From Niallia alba (GTDB lineage: Bacteria > Bacillota > Bacilli > Bacillales > Cytobacillaceae): a stretch of DNA of 64,000 bases. The DNA is taken from NCBI RefSeq assembly GCF_012933555.1, contig NZ_JABBPK010000001.1, positions 3,946,001 through 4,010,000 of the forward strand, in the 5' to 3' direction. Below, one piece after another: positions 1-8,823 of the stretch; the first letter of the stretch is position 1, and each line of letters begins with the position of its first letter. Under the pieces are notes generated by a model that did no database searches, had not been told where the DNA came from, and saw only the letters and a program-made list of their open reading frames with translations. Both the position numbers and the translations under genes were made by a program.

Positions 1-298
1 ACCCTAATTCCATTGCCTTTATTATATATGTATGATGGGTCCGATCCATTGTCGTAACAATACAGTAATCTGGTTTCAGCTCTTTGAGCATTTGTTCAAA
101 CTGATCCGCTTTATAAGTAGGAACTGATTGATAGGAGTACTTTGTTTCTAATAAATGATTAGCATAATTCATCCTTGTTTGATTGATATCACAAAAGCCT
201 ACTAAATCTGCAGTATCTCTAAAATCGCGTGCTATAGCTCCATAGAAAAACTCCGCACGTCCTCCAGTTCCTACTAGGACATATATTTTCTTAGTCAT
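1..298 (-). CDS. Gfo/Idh/MocA-family oxidoreductase, N-terminal part (runs off window edge)
   Basis: Minus-strand reading frame opens at ATG (298-296) behind a GGAGGA ribosome site and stays open to the window edge. The first residues are MTKKIYVLVGTGGRAEFFYG, a Rossmann start with a GxGGR dinucleotide-binding loop, followed by a second strand ending DLVGFCDIN and a strand giving DYCIVTTMDRTH, the usual Gfo/Idh/MocA order. Such enzymes are NAD(P)-dependent sugar or cyclitol dehydrogenases. It lies downstream of a GH42-type gene on the same strand, so it probably belongs to the same carbohydrate locus. The substrate cannot be told from about 99 residues. Confidence 0.8.
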   Translation of the reverse strand, partial: MTKKIYVLVGTGGRAEFFYGAIARDFRDTADLVGFCDINQTRMNYANHLLETKYSYQSVPTYKADQFEQMLKELKPDYCIVTTMDRTHHTYIIKAMELG

Positions 299-407
299 GC
301 GTATCCTCCTCCATTTAACCTTTTATAGTAATAGTATTTTCACAAAGATTGTTGCCAGCATCCCCGCAATATTTTTTTAACACCCCTATAATAAATAGGC
401 TCGAAAG

Positions 408-2144
408 TTAAAAATCGTACTTTATTACTCTATAATCAAACGGCGGAATTTCATATGTCCCACTTACTAGTTTTTTATTACTTCTCCATTCCATCCTATT
501 TTCGGGAACGGTAATTTCGCCTGCTTTCCCATTCATATTTACTGCAACCCAATAAGTAGCATCTTCTCCGATTCTCGGAATAAGAACAGTACCCGATGTA
601 GTTTCCATTTCTCTGTTAATAGCAGCTTCTTTTGCATAATGAAGGATTAACGCTTCTATCATTTTCTCTCCCTGTTCACCAAGTGGCAAACTACCAAGCA
701 TGACAATCTTGCCTCTACCTCTTTTCGTCTCTTTTATAAAAGAATAGCCCGCACCTAGTCCTTCCTTGATTACTCCTATATTCTCTCCTTTTTTGGTATC
801 AAAAATAGTACTCCATAAGCCTAATTCGGCTGTTATACCAAATGCTTCACCAAAAGTATTAGTTCCATCTAACGGATTCGTAAATAATGTATCTACCTCT
901 GCAAGTTTTTCTAGCTCTCCAAGTGCGCAATCTGTATGAATAGCATGTTCACCGCTGCGTCCTCCAGTTAGCGGACCTGCTATCCAAATCCCTCCATTCT
1001 CTACAAATGCTTTCGCCTTCTGTATATATTCATCGGAAAGATAAGGGATAAATGGCGTAAACAATAACTTATACCCATCTAATTCTGCTTGTTCCATGAT
1101 TATGTCTCGGTAAATTCCTAATGAAATAAATCGTTCATAAAAACCAGTTAAAATTTGTTTATACTGAATCCCATTAAATGGTTCTGTTTGAAAATAAGCT
1201 TTTGCCCGGTCCGAATAACAAATGGCCACCTCTGCTTGCATCGGCTTTGAAGAAAGAAGCAAAGGTTCTAATTCCTTCCGTACTCTTTCTACTTCTAATA
1301 CATTTTGATACCCAATCGTCGGTTTTCCCCATGCGCTAATAACAGATCCATGGGTAATCTCACAGCCTGTACGCTGCTGTCTCCAAAGCCAGTAACAAAA
1401 GCCTTCTGCTCCAGCTGCATAGGCATACACTGCTTCAGCTTGTAAATATCCATCTGGATGTGGTGCTGCATATCTTTCAAGGGAAGCACTAAAGGAAGTA
1501 CTTGTTTCCATCAGCCAAAAAGGAGTATCTTTCTTTATATTTCTATACAAATCACATAGCATAAAATAGGAGCTGGCATTTTCCTTTACTGCATATGTAT
1601 CAAACGATGCAAAATCAAGATTTTCAAATAGTAATGCCTGATCCAAATCAAAAAAGACTGTGGCATTATGTGTAATGGGTACATCTGAGTAGGAACGAAT
1701 AATAGCGGCTTGTTCTTTAGCAAACTCCGCTATTTTCTCATGTGTGAATAATTTATACATTGTTTGCAAGGAGGCATTGTGCAAAAATGGCGTTGTACTA
1801 GGCTGCGGGATTTGCTCAAATGATTGATAATATTGGCTCCATATCTGGGTACCCCATGCTGTATTTAACTGTTCAATTGTTTTATACTTGCGCTTTAACC
1901 AACCATGCCATTCGGATTTACAGGTATCACAATAGCACTCTCCAACATGGCATTTAAATTCATTATCTAGCAGCCAAGCAATTACACCTGATAGTTTCCC
2001 TAAGCTTTTGGCAAGAGCCTCTGTAATAATAGCAGCTTTCTCACGAAAATAGGCATTATTTGTGCAAACGTGCTGTCTCGCTCCATGGCTCATAATAGTC
2101 CCATTTTTATTTACATGCATTCGTTCAGGATGTTGATACGACAA
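408..2144 (-). pseudogene. GH42 beta-galactosidase, 5'-truncated
   Basis: The protein matches glycoside hydrolase family 42 from roughly residue 80-100 of a full enzyme onward: HPERMHVNKNG then SHGARQHVCTNN (family pattern GSRQHYCPNS), then LLDNEFKCHVGECYCDTC (acid/base region plus zinc-type cysteines), nucleophile region FWLMETSTSF, and a trimerisation/C-terminal domain ending in DYRVIKYDF. Full enzymes are about 660-690 aa; this frame gives 578 from a TTG. Reading upstream in frame gives only PIQLPHIWLS before a TAA at 2169-2171, so the first strands and helices of the TIM barrel are absent. No ribosome site fits the TTG. I infer a 5' deletion and loss of function. Upstream lies a likewise truncated DUF624 gene. 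Confidence 0.75.
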
Positions 2145-2313
2145 CCAGATATGAGGAAGTTGTATGGGTTATAAAGTATTTCTCTCCGTCCAATGTCTGT
2201 ATTTGGTAGCCAACCTTCGTATTCGGAAGATACGGAATTTTTTCTATCTCATGAAATAACCCATTATAAAAAAATTGATTGTTTCCACTGCTAATCATCA
2301 TATTACTAGTCAT
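2125..2313 (-). CDS. 62-aa ORF at the deletion junction, unrecognised
   Basis: Open frame from ATG 2313 (second possible ATG six codons on) giving a polar peptide with GNNQFFYNGLFHEIEKIPYL and a C-terminal tail that runs into the start of the truncated GH42 frame in a different phase. No clear ribosome site. It may be the N-terminal stub of a gene whose remainder was lost in the deletion that also removed the GH42 start, or it may be non-coding. I do not recognise the family. Confidence 0.25.
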   Translation of the reverse strand: MTSNMMISSGNNQFFYNGLFHEIEKIPYLPNTKVGYQIQTLDGEKYFITHTTSSYLVVVSTS

Positions 2314-2326
2314 TATATTATATACT

Positions 2327-2740
2327 CTAATAACCTAAGATCGTAATAAGTGAAGACAGGTAGAAGATAAAAAAAGTAGTACTAACAGACAGAAACAAGC
2401 CAAGCATAACGAAAAGCAAAAGTGTTGTATTTCCTTCAAAAGTTCCGATAATCCGAAAATCCAGATAAAATAAAAAGAAGGTAATGGCAAAAATTATTCC
2501 AAGAATATTGCCTTTCCACCAATCTTGCTTATAGCTATTCCAAAAGACAGGAAAAATACGGATATCGGTTTCCCCATTCACCCATTTTTTTGTCACAGCA
2601 AACATTGCGATACTTGCTGGCATCCATCCGAATAAACCTAAGCCTAAAACAGTAAAGCAGAGCCATAGTATATTTACATAAGCCAGTCGTGTTACCCATT
2701 CGCAAAACTTATAGACGCCATTTGATAAAATGTGTACCAA
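2327..2740 (-). pseudogene. DUF624 (YesL-like) membrane protein, C-terminally truncated
   Basis: The first 100 residues fit the DUF624/YesL pattern: YKFCEWVTRLAYVNILWL, then FGWMPASIAMFAV, a W-rich loop (VFWNSYKQDWWKGN) and further transmembrane segments. YesL-type proteins are about 200 aa and accompany YesM/YesN sensors and sugar transporters. Here the frame stops after 137 residues within the fourth hydrophobic segment (LSSLITILGY), so the last third is missing. Start is a TTG at 2740 behind GGGAG. Its 3' end lies next to the broken GH42 start, which suggests that one deletion removed the end of this gene and the start of GH42. It might still make a short membrane protein. Confidence 0.6.
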
Positions 2741-2944
2741 TCTCCCATCTCCCTTATTACTTTTTTTATTTATTGTACACCATAGTTGAAAGCCTTTACA
2801 TAAAATAATTATCGTTATGTAAAAAAAAGGAATATGTATCTATAGATGCAGAGGAAATTTTACTCCAACATTTAGAATCCTCTCTCTTAGTTACAAAATT
2901 TCATACTCATATGGGAGATAAGATCCAAAATTCAATCTTTTTAG

Positions 2945-2970
2945 GTTTAATCATGTTATTAATAGGGTAA
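2945..2970 (+). promoter_or_regulatory. SigB-like promoter
   Basis: GTTTAA (2945-2950), 14-nt spacer, GGGTAA (2965-2970), close to the SigB consensus GTTTAA-N12..15-GGGTAT. It lies about 75 nt upstream of the start of the stressosome-type RsbR protein, a biologically sensible target. Visible in sequence; function inferred. Confidence 0.5.
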
Positions 2971-3046
2971 ATAGCTATTATCAAAATCTATGATTTGTGT
3001 AAATTAGTGTTTTTCTACCTTAATTTTATCTATGGGAGCAACGGAA

Positions 3047-3862
3047 ATGAATACGATAATGTACATAAAGGAAGAATTAAAGCATTTCATTAATGATAAT
3101 GAAAAAATATTTAACCAAAAATTACTTACGGAAGCAACAAACGTTTCCACCAAAATTACAGACATATTAACTAAAGGTAATATTGATTTATTAAAAAATG
3201 CGAAAAAATTAATTTTTTACACAGTAGATCAACAAGAGGAAGATCTCGTTACTTTTGCGAAAGTAGAAGGAATTGCATGGGCAAAGCACTCTTTAACTCT
3301 AGAGTTGAAGCTTGAATGGGTTCAAGCAATTAGGAGGACTTTATGGCATTTTATTAGCATCATTGATGAAGAAAAGAATATACTGCATAATCGTGAAGAT
3401 TATTACAGTATGGAAAAATTATTTAATGAAAAGATAGACCAGTTTTTAAATAATTTTTTCCTTAGCTATTCCCACTATAAAGATGAAATGATACATAAAC
3501 AAAGAGAAATGGTTGAACATTTATCCGTCCCAATCATTCCTATAAAGCACTCTGTTTCGGTTTTACCATTAATCGGCTCGATCGATTCGTACCGAATTAA
3601 AATAATTGAGGAAAAAGTACTAAATGATATAGCAGAATCCAGAATCCAGACATTAGTAATAGATCTTTCTGGTACCGCAATAATGGAAATGGATGTAATT
3701 GATTATTTCGAAAAAGTTCTGGCAGGCATTTCGATGATGGGGTGCAGTGCAATTATTACTGGACTAAGACCTGAGTTGGTAAAAAAAATGGTTCACGCCG
3801 GCATCAGTTTTGAAAAAAATGCTGAAACAAGAGGAACACTTCAAGAAGAGGCTGGGACATAA
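3047..3862 (+). CDS. RsbR-family stressosome protein (STAS domain)
   Basis: 271 aa. The N-terminal ~160 residues are helical and lack a recognisable cofactor motif, as in the RsbR sensor (non-haem globin-like) half. From about residue 170 the STAS domain is clear: VPIIPIKHSVSVLPLIGSID, TLVIDLSGTAIMEMDV, GCSAIITGLRPELVKKM. RsbR paralogues form stressosomes with RsbS, hold RsbT and release it on stress to activate SigB. The family's first phospho-threonine position is replaced or shifted (SGTAIMEMD) and should be checked by alignment. I prefer ATG 3047 over 3032 because GGGAG sits 8 nt before it. The last residues (about EEAGT) and the stop come from a dispersed repeat whose end lies at 3845. 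Confidence 0.85.
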   Translation: MNTIMYIKEELKHFINDNEKIFNQKLLTEATNVSTKITDILTKGNIDLLKNAKKLIFYTVDQQEEDLVTFAKVEGIAWAKHSLTLELKLEWVQAIRRTLWHFISIIDEEKNILHNREDYYSMEKLFNEKIDQFLNNFFLSYSHYKDEMIHKQREMVEHLSVPIIPIKHSVSVLPLIGSIDSYRIKIIEEKVLNDIAESRIQTLVIDLSGTAIMEMDVIDYFEKVLAGISMMGCSAIITGLRPELVKKMVHAGISFEKNAETRGTLQEEAGT

Positions 3863-3880
3863 GTATTCCAGTCATAGATA

Positions 3881-3925
3881 AACCCGAACAACTATCAAAT
3901 AATCCTAAATGATTGTTCGGGTTTT
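3881..3925 (+). terminator. Rho-independent terminator after the RsbR gene
   Basis: AACCCGAACAA (3881-3891) pairs with TTGTTCGGGTT (3913-3923), followed by a short T run. It lies just inside the left end of the dispersed element, so the element brings a terminator. Confidence 0.7.
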
Positions 3926-3971
3926 ATTAGTTTTATAAAAGGCTGTTTCAGTACAGTTAGTGTTAATATCC

Positions 3972-4088
3972 GCAGCCTGAATACACTTCGCTTTCCATGG
4001 GGCGAGCGCCGAGCCGCTTCGGCCTATGGCCTGCAGGGTCTCGGACTTTCTCGCAGCTCCCATAGGAGTCTACGTGTATTCAGGCTGC
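3972..4088. repeat. GC-rich palindromic intergenic repeat, copy A
   Basis: 117 bp with perfect 15-bp inverted ends GCAGCCTGAATACAC / GTGTATTCAGGCTGC and a GC-rich centre (CGCTTTCCATGGGGCGAGCG). Related copies in this window: 8630-8701, 20723-20823, 21802-21896, 30656-30773. Confidence 0.75.
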
Positions 4089-4153
4089 TCCATATTTCCT
4101 ACTAATTCATTTTTTCTAAAAAAACAATATTTTTTAGGGAATTGCCTTTAAAA

Positions 4154-4290
4154 ACAGAGTGGAATGGAGCGGAAGACACTCGACTCCTGCGGGAAGTAGA
4201 GCAAAACCTAAGACCCCACAGGCTTTAGCCGAGGAGGCTTAGGTTGCTCCCCGCGGAAAGCGAGTTTCTGTAGCGCAATGGAACGAATTA
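4154..4290. repeat. GC-rich palindromic intergenic repeat, divergent copy B
   Basis: Carries CGACTCCTGCGGG and CCCGCGGAAAGCGAG, the core of a repeat common in Bacillaceae intergenic regions, in inverted arrangement around a GGCTTTAGCCGAGGAGGC centre. Nested in the element at 3845-4416. No coding capacity. Confidence 0.55.
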
Positions 4291-4437
4291 GTTTTTACAC
4301 TTGACTATATTTAAAAACATAAATAACCATTGTATAAAAGAAACCTTTATTTAAGAGATAAATTAGAGATTGTTCGTCTTTACAGATTGGCTATCTAGTT
4401 TTGTCCCAGCCTCTTCTTTATTAGTCCCTTTGAACAG

Positions 4438-4570
4438 CGCTGTTGCTTTCCGCTCCAGGGGTTCGCTTTCCGTGGGGCTCGCGCTTAGCCGCTGTCTGTT
4501 TACAGCCTACAGAGTCTAAGCTGTCTCGCTAATCCCACAGGAGTCTCCCCCCTTCCACTCCAAGCAACGC
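4438..4570. repeat. GC-rich palindromic intergenic repeat, divergent copy C
   Basis: Contains TTCGCTTTCCGTGGGGCTCGC and CCCACAGGAGTCTCC, the same core as copies A, D and G, with different outer ends (GTTGCTTTCC / AAGCAACGC). Sits between the element at 3845-4416 and cdaS. Confidence 0.55.
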
Positions 4571-4617
4571 ATGAAAATTCAATGTAAGTTTCTAAAAATC
4601 TTTTTGTCGACAAACTG

Positions 4618-4642
4618 AAAAGACCAAAAATGGTCTTTTTTT
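4618..4642. terminator. Bidirectional terminator downstream of cdaS
   Basis: AAAAGACCA (4618-4626), loop AAAA, TGGTCTTTT (4631-4639) with T runs on both sides. Lies about 57 nt past the cdaS stop on the minus strand. Confidence 0.6.
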
Positions 4643-4698
4643 CATTGTTTCATTAATTATAAGGTTATCCCTTTGCTATCTCTTTTTATAAAGACATG

Positions 4699-5322
4699 CT
4701 ACAAGCTTATACCTCCAGGCTGGATTGGATACAATGCGCCGCTTAAGGCAAATGATATTCTTCCTGTTTCTTCTGATACAACCATCACTAACGCATCAGA
4801 TATCTCACTTAAACCAATAGCTGCACGGTGTCTTGTCCCTACTTTTTCCTTACCTTTAAAGTGGACTGCAGAAGGAAAAATATTCCCCGCAGATATAATC
4901 GTATCTTCCTCGATTAACACTCCCCCATCGTGCAATGGATTGCCTGGATAGAAAATTGCTTCTAATAAAGATGCCGACAATTTTGCATGCAACGGAACTC
5001 CAGAATGAACAAGTGTATCAATAGCATCTTTTCGCTTAATGGCAATTAATGCACCATGGCGTTTTTCGGATAGAGCTTGTGCACATACAGTAAGAATTTC
5101 TAGATGCTTCGTATAAGGCTCTAAATATAGTTGCAAATAAAATGTAGCTGCATTGTGATGGATACTTTTAAATAACTTATTTACTTCTTCAAAGTCATTC
5201 AAGATACAGCAATCTTTTTCGACCATCGTCTGCTTTAGATTTTCAATTTTATCTTGTAAATGATCCAATAAGTGGTGCATGCGATAATTAAATTCCTTAG
5301 GTAAATGTTTTTCTCCGTCCAT
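4699..5322 (-). CDS. cdaS: Sporulation-type diadenylate cyclase CdaS
   Basis: 207 aa, the length of Bacillus CdaS (YojJ). The N-terminal ~70 residues form the two-helix autoinhibitory region (HHLLDHLQDKIENLKQTM). The DisA_N cyclase domain follows with GALIAIKRKD, catalytic NPLHDGGVLIEEDTI (DGA-like motif as HDGG) and TRHRAAIGLSEISDALVMVVSEETG (RHR motif). It makes c-di-AMP from two ATP; CdaS acts in the spore and influences germination (family knowledge). There is no membrane segment, which separates it from CdaA, and no helix-hairpin-helix domain, which separates it from DisA. Start ATG lies 8 nt after GGGGAG. Monocistronic, with its own terminator at 4618-4642. Confidence 0.9.
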   Translation of the reverse strand: MDGEKHLPKEFNYRMHHLLDHLQDKIENLKQTMVEKDCCILNDFEEVNKLFKSIHHNAATFYLQLYLEPYTKHLEILTVCAQALSEKRHGALIAIKRKDAIDTLVHSGVPLHAKLSASLLEAIFYPGNPLHDGGVLIEEDTIISAGNIFPSAVHFKGKEKVGTRHRAAIGLSEISDALVMVVSEETGRISFALSGALYPIQPGGISL

Positions 5323-5455
5323 CCTAACACTCCCCTTTTTTGTTACGTTGTCCAGCTTGATTGAATTTATTCAACTAGTTTTGCTTGATTGAATTCATAT
5401 TTGACAAATGATAGACTAATAGTTGAACATTTCAAAAGGAGGTAATATTTCACAT

Positions 5456-5998
5456 ATGAAATTTTGGACTTGGACTATGATTATTTTACTATCCGTTACA
5501 GCAATTAGTGTTTCTTCCTTTTTTGTTATGCAAGCACTTTTTGACAAGAAATCTCCCTTACAGACAGAAAATGAGCGCTCTGTAGTAAAACAAGCTTCCA
5601 CTGAAACAGAAGAAAACTTTGATACAAAGCAAGTTAATACGCCTGTTGATGAAGAAGTTGTTGTTTTAACAAATGGCACTAGTGGACATACATTTATTTC
5701 TAATTGGCATGATTTTTATAACGAATCACTAGGATGGGGAAGACTTGAAACAACAAGCTACGAAAAGCAAAAAGAAGCGGCAATATCTATTCTGGATGGG
5801 CTAAAGGACATTAAAGTTGCCGATGAACAAATTGCCGATGACATAAATGATATTGCAACAAATGCGAAAGTAGTGGCAGAGAAGGATGATCGAGTTGCTA
5901 TGCGAAATCTGCATCGATATTTTCATGATTTAGATATTTATTTTAATGGTTATAACTATGATCAAACATTTGGAATTACGGAATTTAGAGGGAACTAA
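5456..5998 (+). CDS. Membrane-anchored or secreted protein, possibly DUF6241
   Basis: 180 aa from ATG 5456, chosen because AAAGGAGGT lies 12 nt before it; the longer frame from 5423 would include the ribosome site. A single N-terminal hydrophobic segment (residues 5-24) is followed by a charged linker, then a C-terminal domain with FISNWHDFYNESLGWGRLE and a helical stretch rich in Asp and Lys ending FNGYNYDQTFGITEFRGN. It resembles small Bacillus extracytoplasmic proteins annotated DUF6241, but I cannot verify this. Function unknown. It is convergent with nos, 33 nt apart. Confidence 0.7.
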   Translation: MKFWTWTMIILLSVTAISVSSFFVMQALFDKKSPLQTENERSVVKQASTETEENFDTKQVNTPVDEEVVVLTNGTSGHTFISNWHDFYNESLGWGRLETTSYEKQKEAAISILDGLKDIKVADEQIADDINDIATNAKVVAEKDDRVAMRNLHRYFHDLDIYFNGYNYDQTFGITEFRGN

Positions 5999-6031
5999 TC
6001 TATACAAAAAGTTCCACTCTTATTCTACCAT

Positions 6032-7111
6032 TTAGGCAAATGGGTTTTTTTGATTAAAATAATTTGGTTTTTTCACATCGTTATTGTATCGTTTATGAAA
6101 TATATGGGTAGTTGCAGGAGATAGCGGTGGTATCAACCATGCCCAATTCCCCGTAATATCTCTCCCTTTTTCTTTATTCTCAAACGTCTTAAATTGCTGT
6201 GCTGCTGTATGGTGATCGACAATTGTTACCCCTACTTTTTGAAATGAATCCAGTACAGCAACATTTAATTCCACTAGAGCTTTATCCTTCCAAAGGGTCA
6301 CATTTTTTTTCATGTTCAAACCAAGCCATTCGCCAATTCTTGGCAGCATATTATAGCGATTTTCGTCTGCTAAATTTCTTGCGCCAATCTCCGTACCCAT
6401 ATACCAGCCGTTAAAAGGTGCTGCTGTATAAGAAATACCGCCAATTTCAAGGCGCATGCTCGAAATAATCGGTACAGAGTACCATTTCAAAGCGAGCTCC
6501 TCAAACCATGGATATTCCGGATGTTGAATAGGCACTTCTAATATAAGCTCTTTAGGAATTTCATAAAGCTTCGGCTTTTGCTCATTTATTTGAATAACAA
6601 GTGGAAGAATATCAAAATTTGTTTTCTCCCCCGTCCAGCCAAGCTTTAAACACTCATATGTAAAAGCGATTGAATCAGGATCCCCGATTATTCCTTCTTC
6701 TGTTTCATACCCTGCATAACGGATAAGTTGATAATTCCATATTCGGAAAGAAGAATTCCTCTTTTTTTGCTGAAAAATAGTAATGGTTGGCTTAATTTTC
6801 CCGCCATTTGTCGCATAGGAAATATGATGAAACAGCGCATCTTTTACTTCTTCTTCTGTTTTAACATGCCGCTTATCTATTACATGGAGATTTTCCCAAA
6901 ACAATCGACCGATACAGCGATTACTATTACGCCATGCCATTTTTGCACCATATATTAATTCTTCTTTCGTATGCTCATAATCCCCATTTTCATTGATCTC
7001 TTTTTCTATTTGTATTAGACGATTTTCGATTGCTGCTTCTGATTTATTCAGTTCCTTATAGGCTGTATCAATAAACAATTTTGCTTCTTCAAAAAGTGTA
7101 TTTGCCAACAA
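6032..7111 (-). CDS. nos: Bacterial nitric oxide synthase oxygenase
   Basis: 359 aa, the length of a bacterial NOS oxygenase without reductase domain. Hallmarks: haem-thiolate cysteine in [16 protein letters not shown], the substrate-region [20 protein letters not shown], and C-terminal [15 protein letters not shown]. The enzyme turns L-arginine into citrulline plus NO, using cellular flavodoxin-type donors in Bacillus, and protects against oxidative stress and some antibiotics (family knowledge). Two adjacent TTG codons (7111 and 7108) follow GGGAGGG; no ATG fits. It lies 16 nt downstream of an aldehyde dehydrogenase gene on the same strand, so the two are probably cotranscribed. Confidence 0.95.
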   Translation of the reverse strand: MLANTLFEEAKLFIDTAYKELNKSEAAIENRLIQIEKEINENGDYEHTKEELIYGAKMAWRNSNRCIGRLFWENLHVIDKRHVKTEEEVKDALFHHISYATNGGKIKPTITIFQQKKRNSSFRIWNYQLIRYAGYETEEGIIGDPDSIAFTYECLKLGWTGEKTNFDILPLVIQINEQKPKLYEIPKELILEVPIQHPEYPWFEELALKWYSVPIISSMRLEIGGISYTAAPFNGWYMGTEIGARNLADENRYNMLPRIGEWLGLNMKKNVTLWKDKALVELNVAVLDSFQKVGVTIVDHHTAAQQFKTFENKEKGRDITGNWAWLIPPLSPATTHIFHKRYNNDVKKPNYFNQKNPFA

Positions 7112-7127
7112 AATAGCCCTCCCATAA

Positions 7128-8501
7128 TTATTTAAGCACTTTACGAATCATTTTCTCTTTCTTTTCTGTATATGGTGGATAAAGAATTGGAATATCAACT
7201 CTTGTACTCTTTCTGAGTATACTTTTTTGATGAGAGAAAGTGGTGAAACTGTATTCACCGTGATAAGCTCCCATTCCAGATGCACCTACTCCACCAAAGG
7301 GTAAATTAGGAGGAACAATATGGGTTAACACATCATTAATACAAACTCCACCTGAGGAAATGGCACGAAGCACTTTCGTTTCCGTCTCCTTATTGTTCGT
7401 GAAAAGATAGAGGGCTAACGGTTTATCTAGCTTTCTAATCGATTCGATTGCTTTCTCTAGTTCTTTATAAGTTAGAATAGGCAATATCGGCCCAAAGATT
7501 TCTTCTTGCATCGTTGCTGAATCCCATGTAGCGTCCAAAATCGTTGGTTCAATAAAACGTGTATCTCGATTACTTTTCCCTCCAAACAGTATAGCTTTCC
7601 GATCTACTTCTAGCATTTCTCTTAAGCGAAGAAAATGTCGTTCACTCACAATTCTGCCAAAATCCTCTTTATCTTCAATCGTTTCTCCAAAATAGTTTAC
7701 TAGCGTTTTTTTCATTTCTACGATGAAGGATTCTTTAACTGATTCATGAACCATAATATAATCTGGCGCCACACATGTTTGGCCTGCGTTTAAAGTCTTA
7801 CCCCATATTATACGCTTAGCCGCTATCGTTAAGTTAGCCGTTTCATCGATAATGACAGGACTTTTCCCCCCTAGCTCCAGTGTTACAGGAGTTAAATGCT
7901 GAGCCGCGGCTTCCATCACAATCTTCCCTACCTTCGTACTGCCTGTAAAGAAAATATAATCAAAATTAGCATGGATCAATGCTTGATTTGTCTCCACTCC
8001 TCCTTCAACCGAACTGATATAAGCTGGCTCAAAGGTAGTATTAATCATTTCCGTTACAACGGCTGAAACAGTTGGCACAAGTTCTGAAGGCTTTAAAATT
8101 GCACAGTTGCCCGCAGCAATTGCGCCAATTAAAGGTTCAATCAATAATTGAAAAGGATAATTAAAAGGACCTATAATAAGGACCGTTCCATATGGCTCAT
8201 TTAAAATTTCTCCCTTAGAAGGAAATAGACTCCACGTACTTCTTACTTTTTTTGGTTTCATCCATTTTTTTAGATGTTTTATTGTATGACGAATGCTCTG
8301 AAGCACAAATCCAATTTCCGAGGCATACGACTCAAAAGGATGCTTTCCTAAATCTTTCTGCAATGCTTTTAAAAGGATTTGCTCCTTTTCTACAATAGCA
8401 TTTCTCAATTTTTCTAATTGTTCTATTCGAAAAGCAAGTGGCAATGTTGCTTGTGTTGAAAAGAATGATTTTGTTTGTGCTAATCTTTCATTTACTTCCA
8501 T
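7128..8501 (-). CDS. NAD(P)-dependent aldehyde dehydrogenase
   Basis: 457 aa, the shorter class that includes AldH/YwdH and fatty-aldehyde dehydrogenases. Motifs: GPFNYPFQL near residue 110, cofactor glycine FFTGSTKVG, general-base region [11 protein letters not shown], catalytic cysteine [11 protein letters not shown] and C-terminal [14 protein letters not shown]. It oxidises aldehydes to acids; the class often takes medium to long-chain or aromatic aldehydes. The C-terminal tail is basic with no clear membrane anchor. ATG start follows AGGGAGCG. First gene of a likely two-gene operon with nos; whether the aldehyde is linked to NO chemistry is unknown. Confidence 0.88.
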   Translation of the reverse strand: MEVNERLAQTKSFFSTQATLPLAFRIEQLEKLRNAIVEKEQILLKALQKDLGKHPFESYASEIGFVLQSIRHTIKHLKKWMKPKKVRSTWSLFPSKGEILNEPYGTVLIIGPFNYPFQLLIEPLIGAIAAGNCAILKPSELVPTVSAVVTEMINTTFEPAYISSVEGGVETNQALIHANFDYIFFTGSTKVGKIVMEAAAQHLTPVTLELGGKSPVIIDETANLTIAAKRIIWGKTLNAGQTCVAPDYIMVHESVKESFIVEMKKTLVNYFGETIEDKEDFGRIVSERHFLRLREMLEVDRKAILFGGKSNRDTRFIEPTILDATWDSATMQEEIFGPILPILTYKELEKAIESIRKLDKPLALYLFTNNKETETKVLRAISSGGVCINDVLTHIVPPNLPFGGVGASGMGAYHGEYSFTTFSHQKSILRKSTRVDIPILYPPYTEKKEKMIRKVLK

Positions 8502-8597
8502 TTTTTTACGCTCCCTTAATGGGTATTATTTAATCATGAGTGTATCAACTTTTTCTTAAAGTAAGCAAGTATTATGAAGGCACTGTTCAAAAAAACA

Positions 8598-8762
8598 GGC
8601 TTTTTTTGTAAAATTTGTTGCGATTACCCGCAGCTGGAATACACTTCGCTTTCCGCGGGGCTCGCGCTAATCCCACAGGAGTCTTCGTGTATTCCGGCGG
8701 CTCCATTTTTCAACTAATTCTTTTTTCCTATTGAAAAACAACAATCCTTTAGAAAACAGCCA
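8598..8762. repeat. GC-rich palindromic intergenic repeat with flanks, copy D (internally deleted)
   Basis: Core 8630-8701 with ends GCAGCTGGAATACAC / GTGTATTCCGGCGGC but a shortened centre. Flanks TTTGTTGCGATTACCCGC and ACAACAATCCTTTAGAAAAC are shared with copy G at 30623-30834, so the mobile unit is larger than the core (about 165 bp here, 212 bp there). Confidence 0.7.
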
Positions 8763-8775
8763 AAAAATAAAAAGA

Positions 8776-8818
8776 AATTCGCATAAGAACGGTGTAACAT
8801 ACGTTTCTTATGCGAATT
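8776..8818 (-). terminator. Terminator of the aroK-aroD operon
   Basis: AATTCGCATAAGAA (8776-8789) pairs with TTCTTATGCGAATT (8805-8818), 14 bp, with a T-rich tail in the minus-strand transcript. It starts 6 nt after the aroD stop. Confidence 0.85.
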
Positions 8819-8823
8819 CCTTA

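Larger units (their letters stand above)
3845..4416. mobile_element. MITE-like dispersed element, copy 1, with nested palindromic repeats
   Basis: Bounded by perfect 15-bp inverted repeats GAAGAGGCTGGGACA (3845-3859) and TGTCCCAGCCTCTTC (4402-4416). No coding capacity. A second copy in opposite orientation lies at 20600-20952 and shares end-proximal sequence (the AGAGATTGTTCGTCTTTAC block). Within copy 1 are two GC-rich palindromic repeats (3972-4088 and about 4154-4290). Its left end supplies the stop codon of the upstream RsbR gene. Confidence 0.65.

Noticed and set aside
5350-5400. Direct repeat GCTTGATTGAATT upstream of cdaS as an operator
   Set aside because: Two short AT-rich copies only; no known regulator motif and no convincing SigG promoter match.
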